Below, piece after piece: positions 1 to 12,469 of a DNA stretch of 64,000 bases. Under the pieces are notes generated by a model. The model made no database searches and was not told the origin of the DNA. It saw only the letters and a program-made list of their open reading frames with translations. The DNA comes from Corylus avellana (Eukaryota; Streptophyta; Magnoliopsida; Fagales; Betulaceae), in NCBI RefSeq assembly GCF_901000735.1, contig NC_081544.1, forward strand, positions 13,132,850 to 13,196,849, in the 5' to 3' direction. The translations under genes were made by a program, and so were the position numbers. Each line of letters opens with the position of its first letter. Position 1 is the stretch's first letter.

Positions 1-89
1 AACAATAAGCTTCTACTTGTTGGTAGGTGCTCTTACACTTCTAACATGCTCCCTCAACCTACCACCTGCCCTTGACCTTGTGGCCAATC

Positions 90-3000
90 CTAGGGTTGTC
101 TTCTTTTTATTACCAAATATGGAAGATGCCTGCAATTTAGGTATACAATCAGCCCACTAAAGTTGTATTTTTTTTTCCTTTTAATTACCGAATTTGAAAA
201 ATTACTCGCATTTGGTCTATATACAGAAGGTGTTGCTGCTACCCTTTTTGCTGTTCTGGCTGGCTGGGTTGCAGAAGGTGCATTTGTTGTAGATGGTGTT
301 GCAGAAGTTGCTATTCTGGCATACTGTGACACAAGCTGTGATGCAAGTTGTGATGCATGATGGGATGCAAGCTCTGCTGCAGGGTGGGATGCAGGCTGGG
401 AAGGTGTTGGAGTTGTGGTAGTTGAACAACCACCAGATTGTGATTCTCTTACCATTTTTGAACCTTGTACCCTTGCTCTTTCTGCACCTAATGATGGTGT
501 GTTCATTGATGGTGTGTTCACACTTCCCCTTTTTCTGTCGGTAGTTGAAGTGGCAGTTGAAGATCCATTCAACTACAAACAGAAAAAAAAAATTAATAAA
601 AATAAAATTTGTAAACCAATTTAGTAAATTAAAGACTGAACACTAATCACACTAAACACTAAACATTAAATATTGTAAATTAACAAGCCATTACCATGTC
701 CAAATTTCAGTCAGTTGAAGCATTATCTCTGTAGTATTGTCTCACATGTGACCTTCTTTTATCTTATCTCTGCTTGGCAACGCATGATCTCTTGTAGTGA
801 CCAAACTTCATGTAGTGCCCACATTGATTCTTGTTACCCCCTTCTTAATTGCATTAGAATTTCTTGGTTCGTCAGCACCCATTTGTCTCACTTTTTAGGT
901 CTACCAGGAGTTGACCTAGACTTGGGTGGCTCAATTTTAGGTTGGTTGCTTCTAGGCCATTGCTCTTCACTTGGCACAGGATAGACAATGTAGTCATATG
1001 CCTTTTCAAGTACTTCTCCTTGTTGTAGTACTCACTCAGATATTCAGTAGGGTCTCCACCTTGGTGTAAAATGGCTGAAATGGTATGAGAACATGTGATA
1101 CCAGTTACATCCCATTTCCTGCAGCCACAAGTTCTACCATCCACACATACAACAAACTTTTTCCCGAGGCACTCAACTTCAAACATACCCTCACCAGCAT
1201 ATGTACACCAACAGTGATAGGCTTCATCCTCTTCTTTTTCTTGCTTTCTCCTAATCTTTGGCCCTAAGGCCTCCTCCATTGAATTGATCAACTCATTCTT
1301 CCTCACATACATTCTCATTAACTTACATTTAATCCCTTCCAACATGCTCAAGATTGTCTGGTCATAGAATTTTTTGATCCAAGAATTGAAACTCTTACAA
1401 GTATTGTTGTGTAAGAGGCCAGACTTGGCATTTGTATTGAACTAGCCCTTACACCATGTGTTGGGATCAACCTTCTCCAAGTAGGCATGGGCATCCTTAC
1501 TAATCCTCTTTATCTCATCCATTACTCTGTAGAACTCTGTCTTTGTGTAGGATGTGGCAGCTTGCTAAAGAAAATCCTTCAGTAGCACCCCCCGATGACC
1601 TGAGTTTCTGAAATTAGTGTACAAGTACCTAGCACATGTATGATGCTCGGACTGCGGACATACTTGTTTTAGGCTTAGAATGAGGCCTCGCACAATAGTT
1701 GAAAACATAATTAGTTGTATTACACTAAACACTCAATTTGTATGAATAATAAATAACTACTATTTTACCTTCTGTCTTTCCGAAATAAAAGTCCACCCAT
1801 GTCGACTTGGGCCAAGATCTATTACAAGCACCTCCAGGAACCATGTCCAGCTATCTTTTATCTTAACATCTACAACAGACATTGCAATTGGGTACATATT
1901 ATTGTTGGCATTCCTTCCCACAGCAGCCATTAGCTACCCCTTATACATACCCTTCAGAAAACATGCATCAACACCCATAATAAGCCTACACCCTTCCACA
2001 AAACCATTCTTTATGGCTGTCAATAAAATGTAAAGCCTTTGAAATCTGCATGGTACCTATGGCATTGGTCTCTGAACCATCAAAATCAAACACCTACCCA
2101 CATTAGTGCTTCTAACCATGGAGCAATAATCCCACAAATGATGGTACTTCTCATCCAGTTTCTCATAGATTTTTTCTCTTACTTTTTTCCTTGCCCTATA
2201 CAAAGAACTCACATGGACATCCACATTCCATTTGGCTTTCACCTTTTTCTACAACACCTCTATGGGCATGCTTGGCTGTTCCCTAAAAGAATCTATGTAC
2301 CACTCAGCAATCCAACTTTAAGTGATCATATGATTTTGGTACCTCCTAGTGCAGGTGTGTTTGGGCGTTAGGGATACTAAAAGGAATGTCATCTCATTCT
2401 TCAACTGCTTCCCATATACCCTATTCTTGCACCTTGGATCTTTGCAAACAATCACAATCCTTTTATTTTCATTTCTCTTGAATTTCAAATCCTTCCTTCT
2501 CATAATACTGTATTGTCTCACAACTTTTCTAAATTCAACTGCATTGTGAAATGTATTCCCTTTAATCAATGTTGGATTATTAATATCAGTAGAATCAAAC
2601 TGTACCCTTTTGGTTACATTCCTACGGGTTGAGTGCACTGCACTATCATCACCACTAGAATGTGGTGATCTTAGCTGATCACTATCATCCATATCTAAAC
2701 TACTATCACTATCTTCCCCACCTCTATGTTCTCCATCATTTCCATCTGCATCACCCTCCCTAGTATTTCCAGCAACATCCTCAACATCCCCTTCTACGTC
2801 TGCCTCTTCAACATCCTCTTCAGCATTTCCAACCTCCTCATCAATGTCCCCATAACCATGAGCAGTATCCTTATTCAAATCAAGACAATATGCGTCATCA
2901 CTAAGAACTTAATCTCAGAAGGCATCCTTCCTAAACACAACTCCCCTCTCATACTCTGAATCATCTTCTTCATCTCTTTCAACTACAACATCTACTACAC

Positions 3001-3109
3001 CATAAATTACTATATACAACACTACAAGATCATAATCTACATGTTTTGCCACCATTTCAGTTACATTGTGGTCAGATGATAGAAGTCTTAACCCATGGTC
3101 TAAAGGCAC
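90..3109 (-). pseudogene. Mutator-like (MULE) transposase, decayed
   Basis: Domain order on the minus strand matches MuDR-type plant transposases. A PB1-like N-terminus (2915-3109) is followed by an acidic stretch and the MuDR DNA-binding domain (2318-2878, with CKDPRCKNRVYGKQ and HTCTRR). The catalytic core lies around 1370-2050: GVDACFLKGMYKG with the first catalytic Asp, then SWTWFLEVL, then EHHTCARYLYTNF. A SWIM zinc finger follows (CGCRKWDVTGITCSH, near 1080-1140), and a Ser/Ala/Thr-rich tail (90-572). At least three in-frame stops interrupt the core (after MYKG, after LLKDFL and after TWCKG), and frames change near the tail, so it cannot make a full transposase. Terminal inverted repeats were not identified. 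The element may start before the window, and its right end is near the LTR insertion at 3240. The family assignment is firm; exact limits are not. Confidence 0.88.
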
Positions 3110-3244
3110 TCCTGGTAAACTGTAATAAACAAGGTCCCTAGACCTATACCCATATGTCCTACATATGTAAACACTTTCTAATAGATCATGATGACAAATA
3201 ATTGAATCGACAAGGATGAAGATTCTTTATGACCGGAAGATCTT

Positions 3245-3807
3245 TGTTAGAACAGTTTTTAACACAGTGGATGCACTTTCTTTGGGGTCTTCAATACGTC
3301 GCCGTGCACTCCAAATCACTACAAACAAGCAATATTGTCAAAGGGGGTCCCCGGGGAACCGGGGGCACTCCTATGCTAAAGTCAGAAAGTTTCTAAGAAA
3401 AATATTATGTTTCGGCGCACAATAATTCAATACGCTCAATAATATGTTTGAGGATATTTCCGAATATTTTAGTACCTTGTGTAGGGGCCTATTTATAGGC
3501 TTGGGCTGTAGAGGTAAGCTTGAACTAGCTCTTCTAATTTGAGTTGTATTGGGAGTCCATAGTTGGGATAGAACTCAACAGTTACCATGTTGAGATAAAC
3601 CTTCAACAGATATCATGTAGAGATAATCTTGAGTAGTCATCTTATAGAGATAAGTAGGACTTCTTTATTCTAATATTATCCTGATTGGAATATAAGACTA
3701 TTAATTAATTAAATAGTCCTTGCTATTTAATTAATATCTTAATGGGCCTATCCTTGGCCATTGGGCCCAGAATTTGTTGGGCTTGTATTGTGAATTTATT
3801 CCCAACA
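3245..3807 (-). repeat. LTR of element A (3' LTR, minus orientation)
   Basis: 563 bp. On the minus strand it begins TGTTGGGAATAAATTC and ends TGTTCTAACA. It matches 8838-9368 along its length, except for about 45 bp (around 3479-3525) missing from the other copy and scattered substitutions. A polypurine tract reading AAAATTGGGGGGTAAC on the minus strand abuts it at 3808. Confidence 0.92.
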
Positions 3808-3824
3808 GTTACCCCCCAATTTTC
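3808..3824 (-). other. Polypurine tract of element A
   Basis: The plus strand reads gttaccccccaattttc. On the minus strand this is a purine run directly before the 3' LTR, the usual plus-strand priming site of an LTR retrotransposon. Confidence 0.75.
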
Positions 3825-4294
3825 TTAGCCAATGTACTTGGGTAATGGGAATTTAGTCAAAGCCTTCTGGCGGCTTGTTGTTTGACCTTATCCTAGACTC
3901 GTATCTCCCTAGTGAGTGTGCTTTGAGCTCGTCAGTTGGAGCCCTTCAACTCTATTTTTGGCATCGCCTGAGTTCCCGAGAGCACCCCCAGCTCTATCCT
4001 TTGCCTAGGGGGTTAAACTTATCCAAGTTTTGAGATACCCGGGGATGATGCCCGGGTCCCTCTCCAAGTCACAAAGATAATCCAAACCTGCACAATAACC
4101 TTTAAGAAGTAATTTATAAGTCTTTCGACAGACTAACCTTTGTTCCCCATTCACCTTGGGGTGATTTCTTATTTTTATCCAAGATTTTCTCCTTGTCTCC
4201 TTGTTGCCGAGAGTGAGTCTTCTTGTTTTTTGACCGGGTTGTCTCCCATTAATTGTTTTTACCCAAGATTTTCTCCTTGTCCTTATTTTAGAAG

Positions 4295-4500
4295 GTTGTC
4301 TCCCTATTCTTGTTTTTGCCCAAGGTTTTCTCCTTGTCCTTGTTTTAAGGGTTGTCTCCCTATTCTTGTTTTTGCCCAAGGTTTTCTCCTTGTCCTTGTT
4401 TTAGAGGGTTGTCTCCCTATTCTTGTTTTTATCCAAGGTTTTCTCCTTGTCCTTGTTTTAGAGGGTTGTCTCCCTATTCTTGTTTTTATCCAAGGTTTTC
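4295..4500 (-). repeat. 57-bp tandem repeat in element A
   Basis: Unit starts fall at 4295, 4351, 4408 and 4465 (spacing 56-57 bp). A divergent unit precedes the first, around 4240. Each contains gttgtctccctattcttg and then ttttctccttgtccttg. The open frames across it are a by-product of the repeat. Confidence 0.9.
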
Positions 4501-4515
4501 TCCTTGTCTTCGGTA

Positions 4516-4785
4516 GTGACATATCCGGTTCTTCTTTGACATATCCGGGGGTGATATACCCGGTTCTTCTTTGAAATATCTGGGGGTGATATACCCAGTT
4601 CTTCTTTGAAATATCCAGGGGTGATATACCCAGTTCTTCTTTGAAATATCCGGGGGTGATATACCCGGTTCTTCTTTAAAATATCTGGGAGTGATATACC
4701 CGATTCTTCTTTAAAATATCCGGGGGTGATATACCCGGTTCTTCTATCAAATGTCCGAGGGTGATATACCCGGTTCTTCATTGAA
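4516..4785 (-). repeat. 35-bp tandem repeat in element A
   Basis: The word gtgatatacc recurs at 4551, 4586, 4621, 4656, 4691, 4726 and 4761, exactly 35 bp apart; a partial unit precedes it. There are no unique spacers, so this is a minisatellite, not a CRISPR. Together with the 57-bp array it fills the non-coding 3' part of element A. Confidence 0.93.
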
Positions 4786-5324
4786 TCCCACTTGACAAAC
4801 TAAGCTTTAACCTGCAGAATAATCTACAACCATGATATATAAATCTTTCAACAGACTAACCTTTGCTCCCCTTTCGCCTTGGGGTAGCTCCTTCTTTTTG
4901 TTCATGGTTTTTTCCTTGTCTCCGGGAATGAACATTTGCTCCCCTTTCACCTCGGGGTAGCTCCTTGTTTTTGTCCAAGGTTTTCTCCATGTCTTGTCTA
5001 CCAAAGAGTAATTGTCAAAGGGGGTCCTCGGGGGACCGATGACACTCTAATGCTTAAATCAGCATTACTCTTTATTCAAATCAAATTTATTATTGAAAGA
5101 CAATCAAATAATAAAAGCATAAAAGCATAAATAAACCAAACACTGGGCATACTACTGATAGTACTTCTTTAGATGCTCCGAGTTCCTTGCTATTTCCTGT
5201 CACTCCTACACCTGATCCCGGAAGTAGTCTTCCTTGTGGAGTTAGTCTTTCCTCCTCCGGCGAATCCTTCAGCTATCGTCCGGATCTCACCTATCACATC
5301 TTGGTGTCTCAAATCTCCACGCTG

Positions 5325-6446
5325 TCAGCTCTGGCTCCTTTCTCTTCTTCTGTCATCATGCTCCCATGGTTCATCTTCCCAGGGATGGTTCTCCCGGCCT
5401 ATTCCTTCTTGGCACAGGTGGTCCCGTGGACGGTATTCCCGGGCATGGTGGTCCTGATTATTCCTTGGTTGATCCCTCCAACCCCCCAAGAATTGAATCA
5501 ACTTACCATTCTTGATAAATTTTTCTATCAATAGGCTCAGGGCTATACATCCTTCGGTGTAGTGACCTCCAGCCTCATGAAAATCACAATACCGATCCTT
5601 GTTCTTCTCTGGAGGATTGCCCGATATCTTTGGTGGCCGGACAAACTCTGGATCCTTTTTGATCTCCATCAACACCTTTGACATCTTAGCATTGAGAGGC
5701 GTGAAATCATAGTCCTAGTACTTCTTCTTTGAAGGCTTATGTTCCTCCACTGCCTTCTGGGTCTCCTTCTTCTTATCTTCTTTTTGTCCTGGATGTCTCG
5801 TGCTATCTATCGCCTCTAGCACATCAGCTTCATTGATGAACTCTTGTACCTTGCTCATCAATTCCTGTAGATTGCTTGTTGGTTTCTGTGCCATCTTCCT
5901 CATCACTGGCTCTTTGGTCAAGAGCCCATGATAAATTGCCAAGTATATCAGGTCATCTGAGGGTTCTTCAATTTCTGTCTTCTTTAGGTTGAACCGAGTT
6001 ATGAATTGCTTCAAGGTTTCATCATTGCGCTGCTTCAAAGTCAGCAAATAGGACGGTGGTTTCTTCTGGATCCGTGAAGTCATAAACTGAGTTAAGAATA
6101 CCCGGCCTAGATCCTCAAATTTGTCAACTGAGCCCGGGGGCAGCTTCCTGAACCAGTTTCGGGAACTTCCTGATAAAGTGAGGGGGAAGGCCCTGCAAGC
6201 CACCTCGTCTGGGATGCCAAGGAGGCGAACATGTGACCAAAAATCTTCCAAGTATTCGACTGGATCTCCGACACCCTTGTAACTCATCATAGGAGGGGCC
6301 TTGAATTTTTTGGGCAACCGGTATTCCTCCACACGTGGGGAAAAAGGTGAACTGGTTCCCTGCAATATCTTCTCCACGAAGGTGTCCTTCCCTTTATTCT
6401 TCCGATCCATCTCCAGGTTGGTGAACCTCTTGTCAAACTCTACCAT
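5325..6446 (-). pseudogene. gag: Ty3/gypsy gag polyprotein (one in-frame stop)
   Basis: One reading frame runs on the minus strand from ATG at 6446 to a stop at 5325 (about 373 codons). It is interrupted only by a TAG at 5715-5717, after KPSKKKY. The retrotransposon gag domain (capsid) covers roughly residues 60-190: YLEDFWSHVRLLGIP, FPLTLSGSSRNWFRKLPPGS, FITRFN. Past the stop, a zinc-knuckle-like motif YCDFHEAGGHYTEGC is followed by LSLLIEKFIKNGKL, as in plant Tat/Athila-type gag proteins. The product would package element RNA. The single stop may be recent decay. No pol follows; the next 1.5 kb is tandem repeats and non-coding sequence. Confidence 0.87.
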
Positions 6447-6530
6447 CTTCCTGTTAAGTTCACCATCTCTATCTTGGGTACCACTGATTTTGCTATCATT
6501 CGCCCGATTTTCCTCCTTTAGGCTTACATG

Positions 6531-7873
6531 TGTTGATCAAAAATCTACCTAAATTAATAGGTAAATAATTGTACGTTTTACCAGCAAGTGCACAAGGTCA
6601 ATATAGTAGTATATGGTGCAAGTATAGGATCATTCCCACGAGGATTGCTGAATTTCCGTTTAAAAATAATTTCCTTAAGTAAAATAGAGATTGAGTTGAT
6701 AATAATAAAAAGGGTAGGGCTTTGATATCCACCACTAATTATATTCAATTAATATAACAATATGCTAATGCTTTGATCATGTTATGCATATCTAATGTTT
6801 GCCAACCTAAGGGCATGGGTGTATACTCCTTAATCTATAGATTTTCCTAAGCAACGAGTTAGGCATGAGTGTATACTCTAACTCTTTTCTTTCCTAAAGA
6901 ATTTAGCATGGTATATACTAAGTTGTTCTTTAGTAAAGCATATGTTCTATGAAAATCGACAAACACACGGGACCTAGGGCATGAGTGTATACTCTTGGTT
7001 TCCCATGTTGATTAACCCAAGAATCGCGGTGTGGATTCTTTTGTTACTTAAGTTAAACCCAGGATTCGGTCATCCAAATTGATCTAACTAACTAGTCCAT
7101 ACCACATGCACATGTTGATCAGGCACACACATATGAGGAATTCATGCAAGCAGGTATTAATTAAGTTAAATAGCACAACAAGATCATCACAAAGGCGCTA
7201 ATATTGAAATATTAATTAAACATAACTAGGGCTTCAATCTAGCCCTACTAATAAATTAGTTACACATAGAGTTGATGTTAAACATCTTCATAAAATAAAG
7301 AAAAAAAAAGAATAAACCCGAGACTTGAACTTCAAGAGCTCCTCTTCTTCTCCTTCTCAAGTATATCAATTCTAGAGGCTTAAGGGTCTATTTATAGGCT
7401 TTAGAAGTCCTAGACAAAGTAGTAAACCTAGGGATTTCGTAGGGTTTTGAGACCTATTACAATTGGGAGTTGGAAAACCCTAATATGGAAAGAGGGACAT
7501 TCTGGCCGCCACTTGATGTGTCTCCTGCACACGGGTGCGATCGATCGCAGCCCGTCTACGCTCCACCGCAGGTCTGAGATCGATCCTTCTTCTATCATGC
7601 GCTCGATCGCTCCTGGCCTGGATTGTGCTTTGTTTTCTCGCATACTACGCTCGATCGCTGGTACCCTGTGATCGATTGCAGTGTCAGAGAGCTCCCAATT
7701 TTCCATCATCTCTCTTGTGAGCCCAAATCGGCTAGATTTACTTCATTGTCTTCCAAAAGCCTACGAAAGTATGAAAAACACAAAAAGGAATTAAAATGGC
7801 CTAATTAACTAAAACCAAAGGATTAAAACATGCAAGTTAAGGGCTGAAAATATGAATATTTTAGCACTTATCA
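6531..7873 (-). repeat. LTR of gypsy family B
   Basis: 1343 bp, read on the minus strand as TGATAAGTGCTAAAATATTC to TTGATCAACA. A related full LTR sits alone at 45697-46994 and a fragment at 41618-42170. A polypurine tract (GTTTGGGGGTG on the minus strand, 7874-7886) abuts it, so this is the 3' LTR of a minus-oriented element. It contains a cluster of GATCGA/GCTCGATCGC words at 7535-7680. Open frames inside are incidental. Confidence 0.85.
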
Positions 7874-8816
7874 CACCCCCAAACTAACATATTGCTAGTC
7901 CCTTCGCAATACAAAACAAAAAACAAGAATGGAAAAACAGAAAACAAAAGATAAATCCATCTTTCGTGGGATGTACGATTGCATTTAGCGTATGCAACAA
8001 GCCTTTTAAACCCCTAGGAACTCCCTAGTGGACGAGTGAAGTCTCGTGAGGGTTTTCCAGAAATGTTACCCACAAACATCATGCACAGTTCATGTCATCC
8101 CAAAAATTAAAGTATCACTTCAAGATCATGATTTTCATTCATTAGCATGAACTCCATCTTCACAATGAATTGGAATCTCAAAGTGCAATTACTTACAAAG
8201 GACGTGCTAAATCATCACAAGTTTGAAAACAGTGTAAGCTGAACTAGCACAGAATTATGAGGCTTCCAAATCTTTCCAATGTGCAATGTCTCTTTATCTC
8301 ATAATTCACTGAAATTCCTATTAGAATGACACACTGGCATATATCTTTTTCTATCTTTTTCTCTTTTTTTTTTTTTTTTTTTTGGTCAGGTTGTGCAATG
8401 TTGGTTCCCTTAAGCTTTCTAATTGACCCATGTAGCGAGTGTTAAGTCAATGACTCCCAAACCAGGTGGTTTTAGGGCATTAGGTGTAGAGACACCCCTA
8501 AGGACCTACTAACTCGAGTAAAAAATGCTACAGAACCAACTAACCATGACATTGATCAAATCCAAATTTTTCACCTTTTAACGTGAACACTCAATGCTTT
8601 GAAACAAGAGGTCCAGTTACTCAGTGAAAACCCATCGATGATCATTTATTTATTTATTATTTATTTTTTAAACATGCCAAAGTGTCATCTAATAAGTCAT
8701 CCAATTTCATCCAAGATGCAAAAACACACATATCAGACTTCATGTCATGAAATTTTTTTTTTTTATTATTATTATTTTTATTTATTCTTTATTTTTTTAT
8801 GAGAAACAACTAGTCG
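7874..8816 (-). mobile_element. Internal remnant of gypsy element B
   Basis: Sequence next to the family B LTR. It starts with the polypurine tract and continues as AT-rich, non-coding DNA with poly-T runs (8361-8383, 8752-8765). No gag or pol is recognisable. The border with element A's own 5' leader is somewhere before the primer site at 8819. Confidence 0.55.
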
Positions 8817-8818
8817 TT

Positions 8819-8834
8819 CCCAGAGACGGTGCCA
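8819..8834 (-). other. Primer binding site of element A
   Basis: On the minus strand TGGCACCGTCTCTGGG follows the 5' LTR. It resembles the tRNA-Asp type primer site (TGGCGCCGTTGCCGGGG) used by Tat/Athila-like gypsy elements, with several changes. Confidence 0.6.
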
Positions 8835-8837
8835 AAC

Positions 8838-9368
8838 TATTAGAATTATTTTCAACACGATGGATACGCTTTCTTCGAAGTCTTCAATACGTAGTCGTGC
8901 ACTCCAAATCACTTTTTTTTTTTTAAAAAAAGCAATATTGTCAAAGGGGGTCCTCGGGGAACCAGGGATACTCTGATGTCAAAGTCAGAAAGTTTTTAAG
9001 AGAAATATTATGTTTCAGCGCACAATAATTCAATACGCTCAATAATATGTGTGAGGATATTTTTGGATATTTTAGTACCTTGCCCCTAGCTCTTCTTATT
9101 TGAGTTGTATTGAGAGTCCATAGTTGGGATAGAACTCAACAGCTACCATGTAGAGATAAACTTTCAACAGATATCGTGTAAAAATAATCTTGAGTAGTCA
9201 TCTTGTAGAGATAAGTAGGACTTCTTTATTCCAATATTATCCTGATTGGAATATAAGACTATTAATTAATTAAATAGTCATTGCTATTTAATTAATATCT
9301 TCATAGGCTTATCCTTAGCCATTGGACGCAAAATTTGTTGAACTTATAGTGTGAATTTATTCTCAACA
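8838..9368 (-). repeat. LTR of element A (5' LTR, minus orientation)
   Basis: Partner of 3245-3807. It ends with TCTCAACA at 9368, followed by the ATCTT duplication. At 8838 the expected TG terminus has become TA. It lacks about 45 bp present in the other LTR and carries an extra T/A run at 8914-8929. Confidence 0.9.
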
Positions 9369-10568
9369 ATCTTCAACAGGGTTGGCCCACGGTTTGGAGC
9401 CACATCATTTTCACAACATTCATTCGAAGTTTTGCTTACACCCTCTCTACGCCTATTCTCACCGTCTCTCTCTCTCTCTCCGTTGCTTCTGCAAGGTATC
9501 TCTCTGAATCTGATTGATTAAATTGATGTACCCACTGCTTTGTTTTTTTTTTCCTAAGCAATAAATGGAGAGGGAAACTGTACCCTCTGCTTGTTTACGG
9601 AGAAAACAAACAATTTCTTTCAAAAAAAGTAGATGAAAATGTTGCTTTTCGCTGTATTTGGTTTTCAATTTGGGATGCACTTTATTGTATCTGAATCGAA
9701 TCAAAGTGTTTGTACTTGTACATTGAGATTGGAGAAATGGGTACATGGCTGATGGCCCTGTCATCATCATTTTACTGATATTGTTTGGCCATGGCCCATG
9801 CTGCTCTCCTTCTCTTTCCTCTGACAACGTATTAAAAGTGACTTTGGAACAAAAAGTCTCCAATAATATGTTTTTGGTGGGGTTAGTTGCTGCTATTTAT
9901 TTCTGTAAAGTTGGTGACTTTGTATTAAAAGTAATTTATGTTCGTGCAAAGACAAGCAACTGAAATGGGTGGAGATAAATACTGGTGGTTCTTTTATCTA
10001 TTGTTCAGCTGCACTGAAAGTGGGGTAGCTTTTTTTTTTTTTTTTTTTTTTTACCTGAATCCTTTGTGGAATAGCGAGAATTACCATCACTTGGAAGTTG
10101 GAATGTGATAGGATTTTGGAATCTTTCCCAATCTTCCTCTGATTTCCCTTATGCTTGATCGCCATGTTTATTTCCTTCTATATATAATTTGCTTGCATGT
10201 TAGGCTTTGCTTGATTATTACACCTTTTCAATTTCCATATTAAGCTTGATTTGCTCCTATAAATAAGCTGTAGATGCCGTATGGTGGGTCATCAAAGAAT
10301 AACACTCTTTGCTTCAGCAATATTTGGAGGCCCAATCCCCTCGAAGAGATCACCCCTTTTTCTCTCTCTAATTTTTCTATTGATTTTCTGATTTGAATCC
10401 TATTAGAATGAAAACATAGAGTGGCCCATTAAGAATTGGAAGAGGAAGTTGGAATCTCTGTGGACTAGCTAATTACTGTTGTGCTTATCAAGATGGCTTG
10501 GGCAGCCACAACTTACAGCTGTCATGTCACAAAGGAACTCTAGAATTCATGGAAGTAGACCTAAAGCT
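9369..10568. repeat. 1.2-kb duplicated unit, copy 1
   Basis: Nearly identical to 13424-14643. It begins at the ATCTT border of element A and ends at the word acctaaagct; beyond this the copies share nothing. Its first part looks like a plant 5' leader: a CT-rich stretch ending in cttctgcaag, then gtatctctctg, which would be a good splice donor. A ~300-bp solo LTR lies inside. No protein is recognised. Small open frames occur in both copies, but near-identity makes that uninformative. Confidence 0.85.
10106..10405. repeat. Short solo LTR (copy 1)
   Basis: 300 bp with inverted ends TGATAGGATT and AATCCTATTA and a perfect 5-bp direct repeat GAATG on both sides (10101-10105, 10406-10410). It contains a TATA-like tataaataag. 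Size and structure fit a solo copia-type LTR whose final CA became TA. The same insertion is in the second duplicate, so it predates the duplication. Confidence 0.7.
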
Positions 10569-11564
10569 TGGGCTAAAATTATCTCCTCCACACTCTTGCC
10601 TCATATAATAAAACTCTTTTCTTTTCCTTTACTTCTTTTCTCTTAACTCAATCTTGGGCAAGGTGTCAAAGGGTTTACTTCTCTTTACTTTAACGAATTA
10701 TCCTTAAAATCTCAAGTGACAATAAATAATCATTTTTCTAATTTGAAAACTTCTTATGTCAATATTAAAAGTGTTATATAAATCTTTGTAAGCTTATAAG
10801 TATAAAACATAAGCGTTTAATAACATAACATAAACATTTAAATAAAACAAGTAATAAGTTTTACATAAAAATTATGCAAAAGGATAATACTTTGAAAAGA
10901 GTTAAGGACTTCCCCTTACCTGATACTGCAACCATTAAGACTAATTCGTATCATTAATCACCTGAACTGATAGAATTAAGCTATATGAGTCTTAGGCTAA
11001 ACACATAGGTCCTATCTATAAGTCTATCTTGACTATGCCTGACCCCTTAATAAAATTGGATCAATTATACCTATTATTATTATTATTATAACAAATAAAC
11101 AACTCAACCTTCCAAGAGTTTTCTACGAAATCAAGTCCATTCTTTATTGTTTGTCTTTATCCAAACCATTTGCAAAACATTTAGAGAACCTTTGGAAGTA
11201 TAATCTGTTGTTACACATTTTGGTCTGTTCCTCATTATAACTAATTCATTTTCCAGAATATGTTTTGGTGCAATAGTTAAGTTCAAAGAATTAATACTAA
11301 ATATTTACAATGCTCATGACAAAAGTTTCTTTTCCTTTTTCGAGATTACTACCCTACAGAAAGTTGGTGTAGTTTACTAATTAATGACAAAAAAAAAAAA
11401 AAAAGTTTGTTCTCAAAAATCAATTCAGTCATCACCAGTTTTATTTTCCTAAAAAAATTGTTAATAACCCGTAACCCACCAAAACTTCATGATTCTAAAA
11501 AGAGTAAAATTTGATAACCAAAAGAAACATTCTTTTTATTATTATTATATTTTTGTTTTATATT
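10569..11564. other. AT-rich intergenic stretch
   Basis: No coding region or recognisable element. Several poly-A/T runs and a short TTA/ATT microsatellite near 11071-11090. Confidence 0.5.
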
Positions 11565-11770
11565 TGTAACAACCCAGGTAAAAGCGTTAGCCACATCTGC
11601 GCTATCACTCCAAAAAGACTAGTCAATTTGACTTCTCTAGAATTCATTATAAAGCTCAGTTTCAACAAATAACTAAGCAATGTGGGACTTAGCATTCATG
11701 ACTATTTTTATAAATTACCCACTCTATATAAGCTTTTCCCATCTTCCCAATACGAGACTGAGGTGTTACA
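11565..11770 (-). repeat. Solo LTR of the TRIM family
   Basis: Starts TGTAACAACCCAGG and ends GGTGTTACA. It shares its whole length with both LTRs of the complete TRIM at 60475-60993, including cactccaaaaagactagtc and tgtgggactta. No convincing target duplication is left. Confidence 0.85.
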
Positions 11771-12469
11771 TACCAAGTGTTTGAGTCATGTATTTAATTC
11801 ATCAAAACAATTTGCAGATGATTTTGAAAAAAAAAAAGTGAAGTGGAATGGCTACATATATGGGATAATATGCTCAACAAGTAAAGCCTTGCTAATAATA
11901 AATGGTCGTGAGATATTTGGTGTAAAAGAGGAGAAATGGAGTACTTTTCTGGCGTGACATTGATATTGAAGTGCTAATATATACAGTTACATGTCAAATG
12001 AGATTCATGTGGCAAATGATAAACCGTTAATTTTGATAATAAAGTAGTATATTGACCTATTTGAAACTTGAGTAAAACCTAATGATTTCATTCTTGAAAT
12101 TGGAAACTTAAGGACTAAATTCAAATCAAATAAAAACCTAGGAATTAAATATAAAATTTTCCCCCAAAAAGTGATCAAAGTTGTATAAATTTACGGAGTA
12201 AAGAGAATAACGATTCTTACTCAATTATAATTTCACTTTTGATCAAAGTAAGTTTAACAAAAACCATTTTTTTTTAGTTGAATATTAATATCTTGAGCTT
12301 AACTTTTTTATTTCGGTTTCTTATCGTGAGGTGTTCATTTGCTTATTTAGTTTGCCTGATTCATTGATCGAGCAGCACCGACATCGCATTGAATGCAGCC
12401 GACACGCAGCACATGTAATAATTTTAATTAAAAATAAAGCAAATTAAAATATATTAAAAAAAAAAAAAA

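Larger units (their letters stand above)
3245..9368 (-). mobile_element. Ty3/gypsy LTR retrotransposon A, gag only
   Basis: Two LTRs (3245-3807 and 8838-9368) flank a region read on the minus strand. Perfect 5-bp target duplications ATCTT lie at 3240-3244 and 9369-9373. On the minus strand the order is 5' LTR, tRNA-Asp-like primer site (8819-8834), gag (6446 to 5325), tandem repeats, polypurine tract (about 3808-3824) and 3' LTR. No protease, reverse transcriptase, RNase H or integrase is visible, so it must have moved with proteins from a relative. A fragment of another gypsy element (6531 to roughly 8810) lies between primer site and gag. Gag style and 3' tandem repeats resemble the Tat/Ogre side of Ty3/gypsy; that lineage placement is inference. 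Confidence 0.9.

Noticed and set aside
4516..4785. Regular 35-bp repeats as a CRISPR array
   Set aside because: There are no unique spacers and this is plant retrotransposon DNA; it is a minisatellite.
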